Positions 25,923-35,373 are shown, counted from the stretch's first letter. The stretch is DNA of 64,000 nt from Janthinobacterium lividum (GCF_023509035.1 NZ_CP075583.1:1426001-1490000), one strand, 5' to 3'. Translations and numbers: made by a program. Notes: generated by a model from the letters alone, not told the origin.

Positions 25923-27385
25923 GTCACGCCATGAGCTTCGTCACCATGAACCTGGTGACGATGATGTACCTGATCGCCTCGGTGTGCTTCATCCAGGCCT
26001 TGAAAGGACTGTCGTCGCCCTCGACGGCGCGCCGCGGCAATGCCTTCGGCATGAGCGGCATGGCCATTGCCGCCGTCACCACCGTGGCGCTGATCCTGAA
26101 ACTGAAGGAACAGCAAACGGGCGGCATGGGCCTGACCCTCGTCATCATCGGCATCGTCACGGGCGGCGCCATCGGTGCCTACCTGGCGAAAACCGTGGAA
26201 ATGACGAAGATGCCGGAACTGGTGGCCGCCATGCATTCGCTGATCGGCCTGGCGGCCGTCTGCATCGCCGTCGCGGCCGTATCCGAGCCATGGGCCTTCA
26301 ATATCGCCAAACAGGGCGAGGCGCTGCCCATCGGTAACCGCTTCGAGCTGTTCATCGGCACCTTTGTCGGCGCCATCACGTTCTCCGGTTCGGTGATCGC
26401 TTTCGGCAAGCTGTCGGGCAAATACAAGTTCCGCCTGTTCCAGGGCGCGCCCGTCAGCTTCAAGGGCCAGCACATGCTCAACCTGGTGCTGGCGCTGGTG
26501 ATGATCGCGCTGGGCCTGGTGTTCTGCTTCGCCGACGGGGTAGAACCGGCCTGGACGCCGTTCATCGTCATGGCCGTCATCGCCTTTGCGCTGGGCGTGC
26601 TGATCATCATCCCCATCGGCGGCGCCGACATGCCGGTGGTGGTGTCGATGCTCAACAGTTACTCGGGCTGGGCCGCAGCCGGCATCGGTTTTTCGCTGAA
26701 TAACTCGATGCTGATCATCGCCGGTTCGCTCGTGGGGTCCTCGGGCGCGATCCTGTCGTACATCATGTGCAAGGCGATGAACCGCTCGTTCTTCAACGTT
26801 ATTCTCGGTGGCTTCGGCGGTGCCTCGCCGGCGGCCGGCGTGGCTGGCGCACAGGAGCAGCGCCCCGTGAAATCGGGCTCGGCCGACGACGCCTCTTTCA
26901 TCATGGGCAATGCGGAAACCGTCATCATCGTGCCCGGCTACGGCCTGGCCGTGGCGCGCGCGCAGCATTCGCTCAAGGAGCTGGTGGAAAGACTCACCGA
27001 GAAGGGCGTCACCGTCAAATATGCGATCCACCCCGTGGCGGGGCGCATGCCGGGCCACATGAACGTGCTGTTGGCCGAAGCGGAAGTGCCGTATGACCAG
27101 GTCTTCGAGATGGAAGACATCAATGGCGAATTCGGCCAGACGGACGTGGTGCTGGTGCTGGGTGCGAATGACGTGGTCAATCCGGCGGCGAAAGATCCGA
27201 AATCGCCGATCGCCGGCATGCCGATCCTGGAAGCTTACAAGGCCAAGAGCATCATCGTCAACAAGCGTTCGATGGCGTCCGGCTATGCGGGCCTGGACAA
27301 TGAATTGTTCTACCAGCCGAACACGATGATGGTGTTTGGCGACGCCAAGAAGGTCATCGAGGATATGCTGAAAGCCATCGAATAA
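25919..27385 (+). CDS. pntB: NAD(P) transhydrogenase subunit beta
   Basis: 488 residues: an N-terminal half with many membrane helices (proton channel, including [16 protein letters not shown] and [15 protein letters not shown]) and a C-terminal NADP(H)-binding domain III with [34 protein letters not shown] and [14 protein letters not shown]. The complex couples proton entry to NADPH formation from NADH. It is translationally coupled to pntAB and followed by a strong terminator. Confidence 0.96.
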   Translation: MSHAMSFVTMNLVTMMYLIASVCFIQALKGLSSPSTARRGNAFGMSGMAIAAVTTVALILKLKEQQTGGMGLTLVIIGIVTGGAIGAYLAKTVEMTKMPELVAAMHSLIGLAAVCIAVAAVSEPWAFNIAKQGEALPIGNRFELFIGTFVGAITFSGSVIAFGKLSGKYKFRLFQGAPVSFKGQHMLNLVLALVMIALGLVFCFADGVEPAWTPFIVMAVIAFALGVLIIIPIGGADMPVVVSMLNSYSGWAAAGIGFSLNNSMLIIAGSLVGSSGAILSYIMCKAMNRSFFNVILGGFGGASPAAGVAGAQEQRPVKSGSADDASFIMGNAETVIIVPGYGLAVARAQHSLKELVERLTEKGVTVKYAIHPVAGRMPGHMNVLLAEAEVPYDQVFEMEDINGEFGQTDVVLVLGANDVVNPAAKDPKSPIAGMPILEAYKAKSIIVNKRSMASGYAGLDNELFYQPNTMMVFGDAKKVIEDMLKAIE

Positions 27386-27405
27386 ACACCGCTTGCAGGG
27401 ACCGG

Positions 27406-27432
27406 ACGGCCCGCCTTGCGCGGGCCGTTTTT
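27406..27432 (+). terminator. Terminator of the pnt operon
   Basis: ACGGCCCGC...GCGGGCCGT followed by TTTTTATT, 20 bases after the pntB stop. The stop codon of the convergent diguanylate cyclase gene falls in its T-run. Confidence 0.88.
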
Positions 27433-28384
27433 ATTGGGCGGCCGTTGCCGCGACGACCTGGTTGCGTCCCTGGTGCTTGGCAACATACAAGGCCTTGTCG
27501 GCATCCGATATCGCCGCGTCCAGGCTGGCGCCCTGCACCAGCGGCGCCACGCCGATGCTGATGGTCACTTGCAAATGGCGGCCATCGGGCAAGAGGGTGA
27601 TGGCGGCGGCCACGGCTGCGCGGATGCGTTCGGCCACCTGGTGTGCCTGCTGCAGGCTGGCGTCGGGGAAGAGCAGGCCGAACTCCTCGCCACCGAGGCG
27701 CGCCGCCACGTCGGTGATGCGTCCCGTGTCGCGCAACGCCTGCGCCACCGTGCGCAGCACGGCATCGCCCACGGCATGGCCATAGCGGTCGTTGATTTTC
27801 TTGAAGTGGTCGAGGTCGGCCACGCCCACGCTCAGGGCGGCGCCGCTGCGCGCCGCGCGCGCCATCGCCTGCTCGGCCTGCGCTTCATAGGCGCGCCGGT
27901 TGGGCAGCGACGTCAGCGCATCGTGCAGCGCCTGCTGTTCCAGCTGCGCCAGCAGGCTGGCGTTTTTTGCCGCCAGTTCGCGCCGTTCGCGCACGTCGAG
28001 CAAAAAGGCGCCGAAATAGCGCATGCCGTCGACCACGCCCAAGTCCATCGCCTTCATTTCAATAGGGATCATTTGCGTGTCGCGGTGGCGGATGGCGAAT
28101 TCGCGTATCTTGCCCAGCACGCTGGAGGTGCGCGAACTGCGGATGTAGTTGATCACGTGGTTGTCGTGCTGCGCGCCGACGGCGTCGGGCAGCAGGCCGT
28201 TCAGGGTCTGTCCCAGCAATTCTCCGCTGGCATAGCCCGACAGTGCCTGCATGGCGCCATTGATATAGCGGATGCGGCAATGTTCATCGATGATGATGAC
28301 GGCGTCGAGGGCATCTTCCAGCAGGCGGGAAAAGAGTACTTCGGGAAGAGCGGCAGGCGGTGCTGCGGGCAAAGTATCTGTCAT
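27431..28384 (-). CDS. PAS-GGDEF diguanylate cyclase
   Basis: 317 residues. A PAS domain with PAC segment (LEDALDAVIIIDEHCRIRYI to about residue 150) precedes a short coiled link and a GGDEF domain: HDALTSLPNRRAYE, GVADLDHFKKINDRYGH and the active-site RLGGEEFGLLFPDA. An inhibitory site RITD lies five residues before GGEEF, so c-di-GMP feedback is likely. The GGEEF variant is catalytically competent in other enzymes. There are no membrane helices, so it is a cytoplasmic sensor. It is a single gene convergent with pntB. Confidence 0.92.
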   Translation of the reverse strand: MTDTLPAAPPAALPEVLFSRLLEDALDAVIIIDEHCRIRYINGAMQALSGYASGELLGQTLNGLLPDAVGAQHDNHVINYIRSSRTSSVLGKIREFAIRHRDTQMIPIEMKAMDLGVVDGMRYFGAFLLDVRERRELAAKNASLLAQLEQQALHDALTSLPNRRAYEAQAEQAMARAARSGAALSVGVADLDHFKKINDRYGHAVGDAVLRTVAQALRDTGRITDVAARLGGEEFGLLFPDASLQQAHQVAERIRAAVAAAITLLPDGRHLQVTISIGVAPLVQGASLDAAISDADKALYVAKHQGRNQVVAATAAQ

Positions 28385-28497
28385 GGAACGGTCGCCGAAA
28401 GCCAGGTGACAGCCATTGTCGCATCCGCAGGCCGTTTACTCCATGCCGGATATCTCGCCTGTTTCTTTTTCGCCCGTGCCTGCTCCTTACTACTGAG

Positions 28498-28592
28498 GGT
28501 TGCACAGGGGGGCCAGGGCTAGGCGCCTTGCCGAAGGCAGTACGATCAGTACGACAAGGCATGGCAACAACGCCATGGCCCCTTGTGCGCCC
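28498..28592 (-). repeat. Stop-abutting GTAC-tip palindrome, unique sequence F
   Basis: Arms GGGTTGCACAGGGGGGCCAG and CATGGCCCCTTGTGCGCCC pair imperfectly and enclose CCTTGCCG...CGACAAGG with the tip GTACGATCAGTAC. It ends immediately before the ubiH stop codon on the minus strand, the same position relative to a gene end as the 120-bp repeat. Together with 28385-28497, where nothing else was recognised, it fills the ubiH/cyclase gap. Confidence 0.6.
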
Positions 28593-29734
28593 TCAGCGGC
28601 GGCCGTACATCATCAGTTCCGCTAAACTTCTGCGCGCGGGGCTGAAAACGTCCAGCAAGCCCAGCGACAGTCCCAGCAAGCCTTGTGTGGGCGCACTGCC
28701 CGTGAAGATGCGCGCCATGGTGTCGGTGACGCGCACGGTCAGCCCCCGGTCGCCCTCGCGCAGGCTGGCGTAGCGTTCCAGCCCGGCCGGGCTGCTGTCT
28801 TGCGCCAGTACGCGGGCCAGCACGGCGGCGTCGCGCAAGCCCAGGTTCAGGCCCTGTCCCGCCACCGGGTGCAGGGTTTGCGCTGCATTGCCGATGGTGA
28901 CCGTACGCGGCGTGCCGCCCCCTGCGCGTTCAGGCCCAGCGGATAGGCCAGACGCGCCGTCGTGTGGGTAAAGCGTCCCAGGCGGCTGCCGAAGGCGGCG
29001 CCCAGGCGGGCCAGGAAGGCAGCGTCGTCCAGGGCCAGCAATTGTTCGGCGCGCGTGGGCGGCACGCACCACACCAGCGCGTAGCCGTCGTCCTGCGGCA
29101 GCAGGGCCAGCGGGCCTTCGTCGGTGAAGCGCTCATAGGCGCGGTGGGCGATGGGATCGCTGGTGCGCACATGGGCAATGATGGCGCTTTGACCATAATC
29201 TCGGCTGACGGTGCGTTCCAGCTGCTGGCCGAACAGGCCGCCCTCGGCTTGCACCAGCAGGCTGGCGCGCAAGCTCGACGCGGCACCGGCCTGTTCGATC
29301 TGCACGCTCACGCCATCGGCGTCCTCCGCACTGCCGGTCACCAGGGCCGGGCGCAGGCTGGCCACGCCCAGGCGCTCGCACACGTCGGCCAGCGCGCTGA
29401 CGACGGCGCCGTAACGCGCCACATAACCGAGCGCCTCGACGCCATGCTCGCTGCGGTCCATCAGGCTGCGCCCGAACCGGCCGCGGCGCGAGACGTGAAT
29501 CTGATGAATTGGGGTCGCTGCCACGGGCCAGGCGCCCGCCTCTTCGAGAATCTGGCGGCTGCCGTGCGACAGGGCGATGGTGCGCGGGTCGCGCCTGGCT
29601 TGCTCGAGGGATTTGGCGTCGAGCAGGGCAATGCCGGCGGCGCGGTTTCCCCGCTGCACCAGCAGGGCGGCCAGCGCCATGCCGACGGGGCCGGCGCCGC
29701 AGATGGCGAGATCAAAAGTGGACGGTGTATGCAT
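28593..29734 (-). pseudogene. UbiH-family FAD hydroxylase, frameshifted in a C5 homopolymer
   Basis: The first ~270 codons encode an FAD-dependent ubiquinone hydroxylase: DLAICGAGPVGMALAALLVQ, the ARRDPRTIALSHGSRQILEE segment and a CVPPTRAEQLL region. After YPLGLNAQG the frame is lost. The rest (TVTIGNAAQTLHPVAGQG, then LNLGLRDAAVLARVLAQ with the second FAD motif) continues in another frame. Adding one C to the CCCCC run at 28918-28922 restores a 380-residue protein of normal length. The gene follows pepP by nine bases, the order of the E. coli pepP-ubiH operon. The protein should act in aerobic ubiquinone synthesis. A sequencing error is more likely than true loss. Confidence 0.85.
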
Positions 29735-29743
29735 GCGGCGGCG

Positions 29744-31069
29744 TTAATCCTGTGACATCAGTTGTTCGATTTCAGCGACGCTCTTGGGCGCCGTGCTGAA
29801 GACTTCATGGCCTTGCGGCGTGACCAGCACATCGTCTTCGATGCGGATGCCGGTATGCCAGAACTGCTCCGGCACGCCCGCGCCGGGGCGCACGTAAATA
29901 CCCGGTTCCACCGTCAGCACCATGCCCGCTTCCAGCGCGCGCCACGGCTTGCCGGGCGCGGCGGTGTCGCGGTACGCGCCCACGTCGTGCACGTCCATGC
30001 CCAGCCAGTGGCTGGTGCCATGCATGTAGAAGGGCATATAGGCCTTGTCGGCGATGACGTCCTGCGCGCTGCCGTTTTTTTGCCGGTCCAGCAAGTTCAA
30101 ATCCAGCATGCCCTGCGCCAGCACCTGCACGGCCGCCTCGTGGATGGCGCTGTGCGGCAAGCCGGGGCGCACCATGTCCAGCGCCGCCTGTTGCGCGGCC
30201 AGCACCAGTTCATACAGCGCCCGCTGCGGGCCGCTGAAACGGCCGTTGACGGGCCAGGTGCGCGTGATGTCGGAAGCGTAGCCATCGAGTTCGCAGCCGG
30301 CGTCGATCAGCACCAGATGACCGTCTTGCAGGACGGTGTTGTTGGCGCCGTAATGCAGGATGCAGGCGTTGCCGCCGCCGGCCACGATGGAGGAATACGC
30401 GGGGAACTGCGCGCCGCTGCGCCGGAATTCGTACAGCAGCTCCGCTTCCAGCGCGTATTCGTGCATGCCGGGCCGCGTGGCGCGCATGGCGCGCACGTGG
30501 GCCGCGCTGGAAATGGCGGCCGCGCGGCGCATCAGCTGCTGTTCCTGCGTATCTTTCAGCAGGCGCATGGCGTCGAGCATGCCGTGGATGTCATGCGCGA
30601 TGGCGGGCGCCGTGACGCCGCTGCGGGCCTTTTGCCGCACGTTGTGCAGCCAGACCTTGACCTGTGCATCGATTCTGCCGCCCAGCGCATAGTAAATGGC
30701 GGGGGCGTCGGCCAGCAGGCGCGTCATTTCCACGTCGAGTTCCTCGATGGGGAAGGCGCTGTCAAAACCGAAGCTGGCGCGCGCCGCCTCGGGGCCGTGG
30801 CGGAAACCGTCCCAGATTTCGCGCTCCGTGTTCTTGGCGCGGCAAAACAGGATGGCGCGCGCCGGCGCCGTGGCGCTGGCGGCCACCAGGGCCACGGCGC
30901 TATCGGGTTCCGTAAAGCCGCTCAGGTAATAGAAATAGCTGTCGTGGCGATACGGATAATCGCAATCGCTGTTGCGCGGCACTTCGGGTGCCGTGACGAG
31001 GATGGCCACGCTACCCGGCAGCATCTGCGCCAGCAGCGCCGCGCGCCGTGCCGCGTAGTTGGCCATCAT
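29744..31069 (-). CDS. pepP: Xaa-Pro aminopeptidase (PepP type)
   Basis: 441 residues. An N-terminal domain (YAARRAALLAQMLPGSVAIL, YPYRHDSYFYYLSGFTEPD) precedes the pita-bread metallopeptidase fold. Metal ligands are seen in LVLIDAGCELDGYASDITRT (two Asp), HGTSHWLGMDVHDVG (His), VLTVEPGIY (Glu) and GIRIEDDVLVT (Glu). It removes N-terminal residues before proline in the cytoplasm. The start at 31069 overlaps the stop of the upstream nucleotidyltransferase gene, so the two are translationally coupled. Confidence 0.94.
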   Translation of the reverse strand: MMANYAARRAALLAQMLPGSVAILVTAPEVPRNSDCDYPYRHDSYFYYLSGFTEPDSAVALVAASATAPARAILFCRAKNTEREIWDGFRHGPEAARASFGFDSAFPIEELDVEMTRLLADAPAIYYALGGRIDAQVKVWLHNVRQKARSGVTAPAIAHDIHGMLDAMRLLKDTQEQQLMRRAAAISSAAHVRAMRATRPGMHEYALEAELLYEFRRSGAQFPAYSSIVAGGGNACILHYGANNTVLQDGHLVLIDAGCELDGYASDITRTWPVNGRFSGPQRALYELVLAAQQAALDMVRPGLPHSAIHEAAVQVLAQGMLDLNLLDRQKNGSAQDVIADKAYMPFYMHGTSHWLGMDVHDVGAYRDTAAPGKPWRALEAGMVLTVEPGIYVRPGAGVPEQFWHTGIRIEDDVLVTPQGHEVFSTAPKSVAEIEQLMSQD

Positions 31070-31785
31070 GTTGCGCTGGCCTTGGCCGTCACGCCATTGA
31101 GCGCGTCGAGCTGCGCCGGCGTGCCCACATTCGTCCACTCGCCAGTATAGACTTCGCCGCCCACGCGGCCCTGGTCCGCGTACTGGCGCAGCAAATCGCC
31201 CAGTTTGGCGTGGCTGCCGTGCGCGATGCCGTCGAACATCTCGGGACGGTACACGCCGATATTGGCGAAAGTCCACTTGGTTTCGTCCGTATTGTTGATC
31301 GCGAACAAGGTCAGGCCGAAGTCGCCTTTTGGATGGAAGTCGGGATTGGGCACCAGATAGGTCCAGGCGATGTCGCGCTGGTCGGCCGGATACGGCGTGC
31401 CCAGCACATCCTTGTCGGCCAGCACGTCGAGTACCTGCTTGAAGTCGAAATACGGGCAATAGATGTCGCCGGAAATGGCGAGAAATGGTTCCTCGCCCAG
31501 CAAGTGGCGCGCCTGGGCGATGCCGCCCGCCGTTTCCAGCGGCGTGGTCTCGGGCGAATACGCGATGCGCGCGCCATACGCGCTGCCATCGCCCAGGGTT
31601 TCCTCGATCTGGTGGCCCAGGTGGGAATGGTTGATGACGATGTCCGTGATGCCGGCGCGCACCAGGTTCAGCACATGCCAGACGATCAGTGGACGGCCGC
31701 GCACTTTCAGCAGCGGTTTGGGACAGGTATCGGTAAGCGGACGCATCCGTTCACCGCGGCCTGCGGCAAAGATCATGGCTTTCAT
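31066..31785 (-). CDS. murU: N-acetylmuramate-1-phosphate uridylyltransferase (MurU-like)
   Basis: 239 residues, a compact nucleotidyltransferase: MIFAAGRGERMRPLTDTCPK with the GXGXRXXPLTXXXPKPLL loop, FLAISGDIYCPYFDF with the metal Asp, and TFANIGVYRPEMFDG. It lies after an AmgK-like kinase, matching the amgK-murU pair of Pseudomonas, where AmgK phosphorylates MurNAc and MurU makes UDP-MurNAc. This recycling route bypasses MurA and so lowers fosfomycin sensitivity in Pseudomonas. A sugar-1-phosphate transferase of other specificity is possible but less likely given the neighbour. The gap to amgK holds repeat copy C. Confidence 0.85.
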   Translation of the reverse strand: MKAMIFAAGRGERMRPLTDTCPKPLLKVRGRPLIVWHVLNLVRAGITDIVINHSHLGHQIEETLGDGSAYGARIAYSPETTPLETAGGIAQARHLLGEEPFLAISGDIYCPYFDFKQVLDVLADKDVLGTPYPADQRDIAWTYLVPNPDFHPKGDFGLTLFAINNTDETKWTFANIGVYRPEMFDGIAHGSHAKLGDLLRQYADQGRVGGEVYTGEWTNVGTPAQLDALNGVTAKASAT

Positions 31786-31828
31786 GGGTATTCTTTTCTG
31801 ATTTGTTCAGTAATTTTTCTGCAGTTAC

Positions 31829-31948
31829 GACACCGGACAAAACCGTAGCGAGCGGCAGTGATTTGTGGCCGAGAAGCGCAACCGTACTCTAGTACGGTGA
31901 GCATCGCCGGCCGCAAAGCGCGACGCGCAGCAGGTTTTGGCCGGTGTC
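31829..31948 (-). repeat. 120-bp stop-abutting palindromic repeat, copy C (inside the amgK-murU operon)
   Basis: Full-length copy starting one base after the amgK stop codon. Its outer arms read GACACCGG and CCGGTGTC, where copies A and B have GACACCTG and CAGGTGTC. Both arms changed together, keeping the pair. Here the repeat lies between two genes expected to be one transcript. Confidence 0.87.
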
Positions 31949-31949
31949 C

Positions 31950-33017
31950 TCAGAAGGTATAGCCGACTTGGGGCGTTTTATTCTCCAGCGCATCGAGCAG
32001 ACGCACCAGCGGCTTGAGTTCCGTATAGCGGTTGGCTGTCTTGCGCACATAGTCGAGCACGGTTGGCAGGTCGCCCATGTACAGATCCTTGCCGTCGCGG
32101 TAATTCAGGCGCGCGAACAGGCCGAGAATTTTCAGGTGGCGCTGCAGGGCCGTGAATTCGAAATCGCGGTAGAAGGCGTCGATGTCTGGATTGACTGGCA
32201 AGCCCAGCTGCTTGGCGCGCTGCCAGTAGCGGATCACCCAGTCGAGCACCAGTTCTTCATCCCATTGGATATACGCGTCGCGCAGCAGCGAAGCGATGTC
32301 GTAGGTGACGGGACCGAAGACGGCGTCCTGGAAGTCGAGGATGCCGGGATTGGGGATGGAACCATCGTTGATGTGCATCAAATTGCGCGAATGGTAGTCG
32401 CGGTGCATGAATACTTGCTGCTGCGACAAGATATTCGCCGTGATGGCTTCGAAGACCTTGTCCAGCTGGGTTTGTTGCACATCCGTCAAGGTGGCGCTCA
32501 GGTGCTTGCCAATAAACCATTCCGGGAACAGATTCATTTCGCGCAGGATGAAGGCGCGGTCGAATTCGGGCAAGACGTCCGGCTGGCTGGCCAGCTGGAT
32601 TTTCATCAGCGATTCGAGCGCTTCGGCGTACAGCACGCTGGCATTGTCGTGGTTCAGGGCATCGAGGTAGGTGGTCGTGCCCAGGTCGGAGAGCAGCAGG
32701 AAGCCATTGTCCAGGTCTTGCGCGATGATCTCGGGCACGGATACGCCGGCGCCTTTCAGCAAGCCCGCCACCTTGACAAAGGCGGGCACGTTTTCGCGCT
32801 CGGGTGGCGCATCCATGGCGATCAGTGTCTTTCCTGGCAAGGTTGTATTGCCTGGCAGCACATCGAGACGGTAGTAGCGGCGGAAGCTCGCATCGCTGGA
32901 AGCGGAGCGGGCAGAATCGGGCGCGACGAGGTTCAGCGGGGCCAACCAGGCTTTCAACAGGGTCAGGCGAGCGTCGGCAGAGGCCGGCGCGGCAGGGGAA
33001 TTGGGGGAGAATGACAT
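31950..33017 (-). CDS. amgK: N-acetylmuramate/N-acetylglucosamine kinase (AmgK-like)
   Basis: 355 residues of the aminoglycoside-phosphotransferase fold: SDASFRRYYRLDV near the start, LLLSDLGTTTYL, the catalytic loop VFMHRDYHSRNLM and the metal motif GILDFQDAVFGPVTYD. The length and FRRYYR motif fit AmgK, the anomeric sugar kinase of MurNAc recycling, and the next gene is murU-like. The start at 33017 has only a weak ribosome site; an upstream frame extends into lptD. It is divergent from lptD, as in Pseudomonas and many betaproteobacteria. Confidence 0.87.
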   Translation of the reverse strand: MSFSPNSPAAPASADARLTLLKAWLAPLNLVAPDSARSASSDASFRRYYRLDVLPGNTTLPGKTLIAMDAPPERENVPAFVKVAGLLKGAGVSVPEIIAQDLDNGFLLLSDLGTTTYLDALNHDNASVLYAEALESLMKIQLASQPDVLPEFDRAFILREMNLFPEWFIGKHLSATLTDVQQTQLDKVFEAITANILSQQQVFMHRDYHSRNLMHINDGSIPNPGILDFQDAVFGPVTYDIASLLRDAYIQWDEELVLDWVIRYWQRAKQLGLPVNPDIDAFYRDFEFTALQRHLKILGLFARLNYRDGKDLYMGDLPTVLDYVRKTANRYTELKPLVRLLDALENKTPQVGYTF

Positions 33018-33100
33018 TAAGCGGCCTGTGGAATCGGGTTGATGGTGCAGATTCCCATATAATAAGGGATTCAAATCAAAAAATCGCCTGTCAATGGTGC

Positions 33101-35353
33101 TTGCCCCTTCCAATTCATGAGCTGGTTTTCGGCCTCCCCCCTTCACAGCGCTGGGCTTTCGCCATCAGCGCGCTCGTCGCCGCCACGACGGTGCCTGTCC
33201 ACGCCCAGAAAGCACCGCGTCCGGTTCATGTGGAAGATCCCGACGCGCCCACCGTCATGACGGCGAACAGCATGAACGGACGACCCGAAAGGGAGATCAA
33301 TCTCGATAAAAATGTCGTGATTGAGCGCGGAAAAACCACAAAAATGACGGCCGATACAGCTTGTTACAAACAAGTTGAAGATCAGTTCGAGGCCGAGGGC
33401 CATATCAAGATGTGGCGTTTCGGCGATTACTACACGGGCGATGTCTTGAAGCTGAACATGGAGACCGGCAAGGGTTTCCTGCTCAATCCGACGTACCGCT
33501 TCGAAGTGGGTGGCGGCCAGGGCAAGGCCGAGCGCGTCGACTTCATCAACCCCGACGAAGCCAATGTCATCGACGGCACGTACAGTACCTGCGAAGGGCC
33601 GAATCCGGACTGGTACCTGAAATCGAGCACCTTGAACCTCGATACGGGCCGTGACGTGGGCACCGGCAGCAAGACCATCATCTATTTCAAGGACGTGCCG
33701 ATCCTGGGTACGCCGGGCATCTCGTTTTCGCTGTCGGGTGCGCGCCGCTCGGGCTGGCTGGCGCCCACGCCGGGCTTTGCCTCGAAGAACGGTTTCGAGC
33801 TGCTGATGCCGTATTACCTGAACATCGCGCCGAACCGCGACCTGACGCTGTTCCCGCGCTACATACAGCGGCGCGGCATCCAGCTCGGTGCGACGGGCCG
33901 CTACATGGGCGAGACGGATGCAGGCCTCTACCAAGGTGAAACGTCGTTTGAGTTCTTGCCTAACGACAAGCAAACCAAGACTAACCGCTACATGATCAAG
34001 TCCAGGCACGAGCAGGCGCTGGCCAAGGGCTGGAGTTACAGCTGGGATCTGCGCGAGGCGTCCGACAATAATTACCCGAACGATTTTTCGAAAACCGTCG
34101 CCACCGCCACCGAGCGCCAGTTGCTGCGCGAATTGCGCACCGATTACCGCACCGAGGACTGGAGCCTGACGGCGCGCGTGCAGAATTACCAGGTGTTGCA
34201 GGATCCCGATCCCACGGTGACCGTGCCGCGCCCGTATGACCGCTTGCCGGCGGTGAACTTTCATGCTGGCAAATACGACGTCTGGGGCGGCTTCGACTGG
34301 ACCTTCGATGCGGAAGCGACGCGCTTCGCCCACCCGACCCAGGTGCAAGGGTCGCGCCTCGTGGCCGTGCCGCAAGTGAGTTTCCCCATCATGCGCCCTG
34401 GCTACTTCATCACGCCCAAGCTGATGCTCAATGCCAGTGCTTATCAGCTTGATAATGATGCCAGGACCAAGGCGCTGTTCCCGACGACCTCGTTTACGCG
34501 CGCCGTGCCCACCTTCTCGGTCGACAGCGGCCTGGTGTTTGAACGCGATACGAATCTGTTTGGCGCCAAGGGTGGCACGCAAACCCTGGAGCCGCGCCTG
34601 TTCTACGTCTACACGCCGTACCGCGATCAGTCGCAGTTTCCGAATTTCGATACGGCCGACGGCACCTTTAACCTGACGCAGATCTTCACGGAAAACCGTT
34701 TTGTTGGCAGCGACCGCATCGGCGACGCCAACCAGGTCACGGCCGCTGTCGTCTCGCGCTTCCTGCAGGCGGACGGCACGGAGCGCATGCGCCTGACCTT
34801 CGGCCAGCGTTTCTATTTTGTCGACCAGCGCGTGCAACTCAATTCGACCACGCCCGTCAACCAGTCGCGCTCGGATATCCTGGTGGCGGCAACGGGCCGG
34901 GTGTCGGAGACTTGGACCGCCGACAGCCTGGTGCAGTACAATCCCAGCGATCGTCGCTTGATGAGCTACAACTACACCTTGCAATATCAGCCAGGTGCCA
35001 AGAAAGTATTGAATTTCAGTAATCGTTTCCAGCGTGGCAGTTTGCGCAATGCGGAAGTATCGACGCAGTGGCCGTTGACGGACCGCCTGTATGGTGTGGG
35101 CCGCATCAGTTACTCCCTGCTGGACCGACGCATGCTGGAAAGCCTGGTCGGCCTGGAATATAAGGGCGACTGCTGGGTGTTCCGCATGGGAGCGCAGCGG
35201 TTCGTGACGACGAACAAGACTGTTTCGACGCCGATCTTCTTCCAGCTGGAATTGACGGGCTTGTCGAATGGTCTGGGTCTGGGCGCGAATGGACTGGAAA
35301 CTTTTACAAAAACCATCCCTGGTTACCAGACACTGAGCCAGCCACTCCGTTAA
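33101..35353 (+). CDS. lptD: LPS-assembly outer-membrane protein LptD
   Basis: About 750 residues. A signal peptide region (RWAFAISALVAATTVPVHAQ) is followed by the jellyroll domain (VIERGKTTKMTADTACYKQ, FEAEGHIKMWRFGDYYTGD) and the barrel with paired Cys in the NVIDGTYSTCEGPNPDWYL and EYKGDCWVFRMGAQR segments, the hallmark disulfides. It inserts LPS in the outer leaflet with LptE. The start is doubtful: a TTG at 33101 or an ATG at 33011 is in frame. The ATG at 33117 would give a tidy signal peptide only if the C6 run at 33136-33141 had one more C. TATAAT at 33058 may be the promoter. It is followed by surA-pdxA-rsmA. Confidence 0.93.
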   Translation: MPLPIHELVFGLPPSQRWAFAISALVAATTVPVHAQKAPRPVHVEDPDAPTVMTANSMNGRPEREINLDKNVVIERGKTTKMTADTACYKQVEDQFEAEGHIKMWRFGDYYTGDVLKLNMETGKGFLLNPTYRFEVGGGQGKAERVDFINPDEANVIDGTYSTCEGPNPDWYLKSSTLNLDTGRDVGTGSKTIIYFKDVPILGTPGISFSLSGARRSGWLAPTPGFASKNGFELLMPYYLNIAPNRDLTLFPRYIQRRGIQLGATGRYMGETDAGLYQGETSFEFLPNDKQTKTNRYMIKSRHEQALAKGWSYSWDLREASDNNYPNDFSKTVATATERQLLRELRTDYRTEDWSLTARVQNYQVLQDPDPTVTVPRPYDRLPAVNFHAGKYDVWGGFDWTFDAEATRFAHPTQVQGSRLVAVPQVSFPIMRPGYFITPKLMLNASAYQLDNDARTKALFPTTSFTRAVPTFSVDSGLVFERDTNLFGAKGGTQTLEPRLFYVYTPYRDQSQFPNFDTADGTFNLTQIFTENRFVGSDRIGDANQVTAAVVSRFLQADGTERMRLTFGQRFYFVDQRVQLNSTTPVNQSRSDILVAATGRVSETWTADSLVQYNPSDRRLMSYNYTLQYQPGAKKVLNFSNRFQRGSLRNAEVSTQWPLTDRLYGVGRISYSLLDRRMLESLVGLEYKGDCWVFRMGAQRFVTTNKTVSTPIFFQLELTGLSNGLGLGANGLETFTKTIPGYQTLSQPLR

Positions 35354-35373
35354 GATAGGCACCGTTGCCGCCG

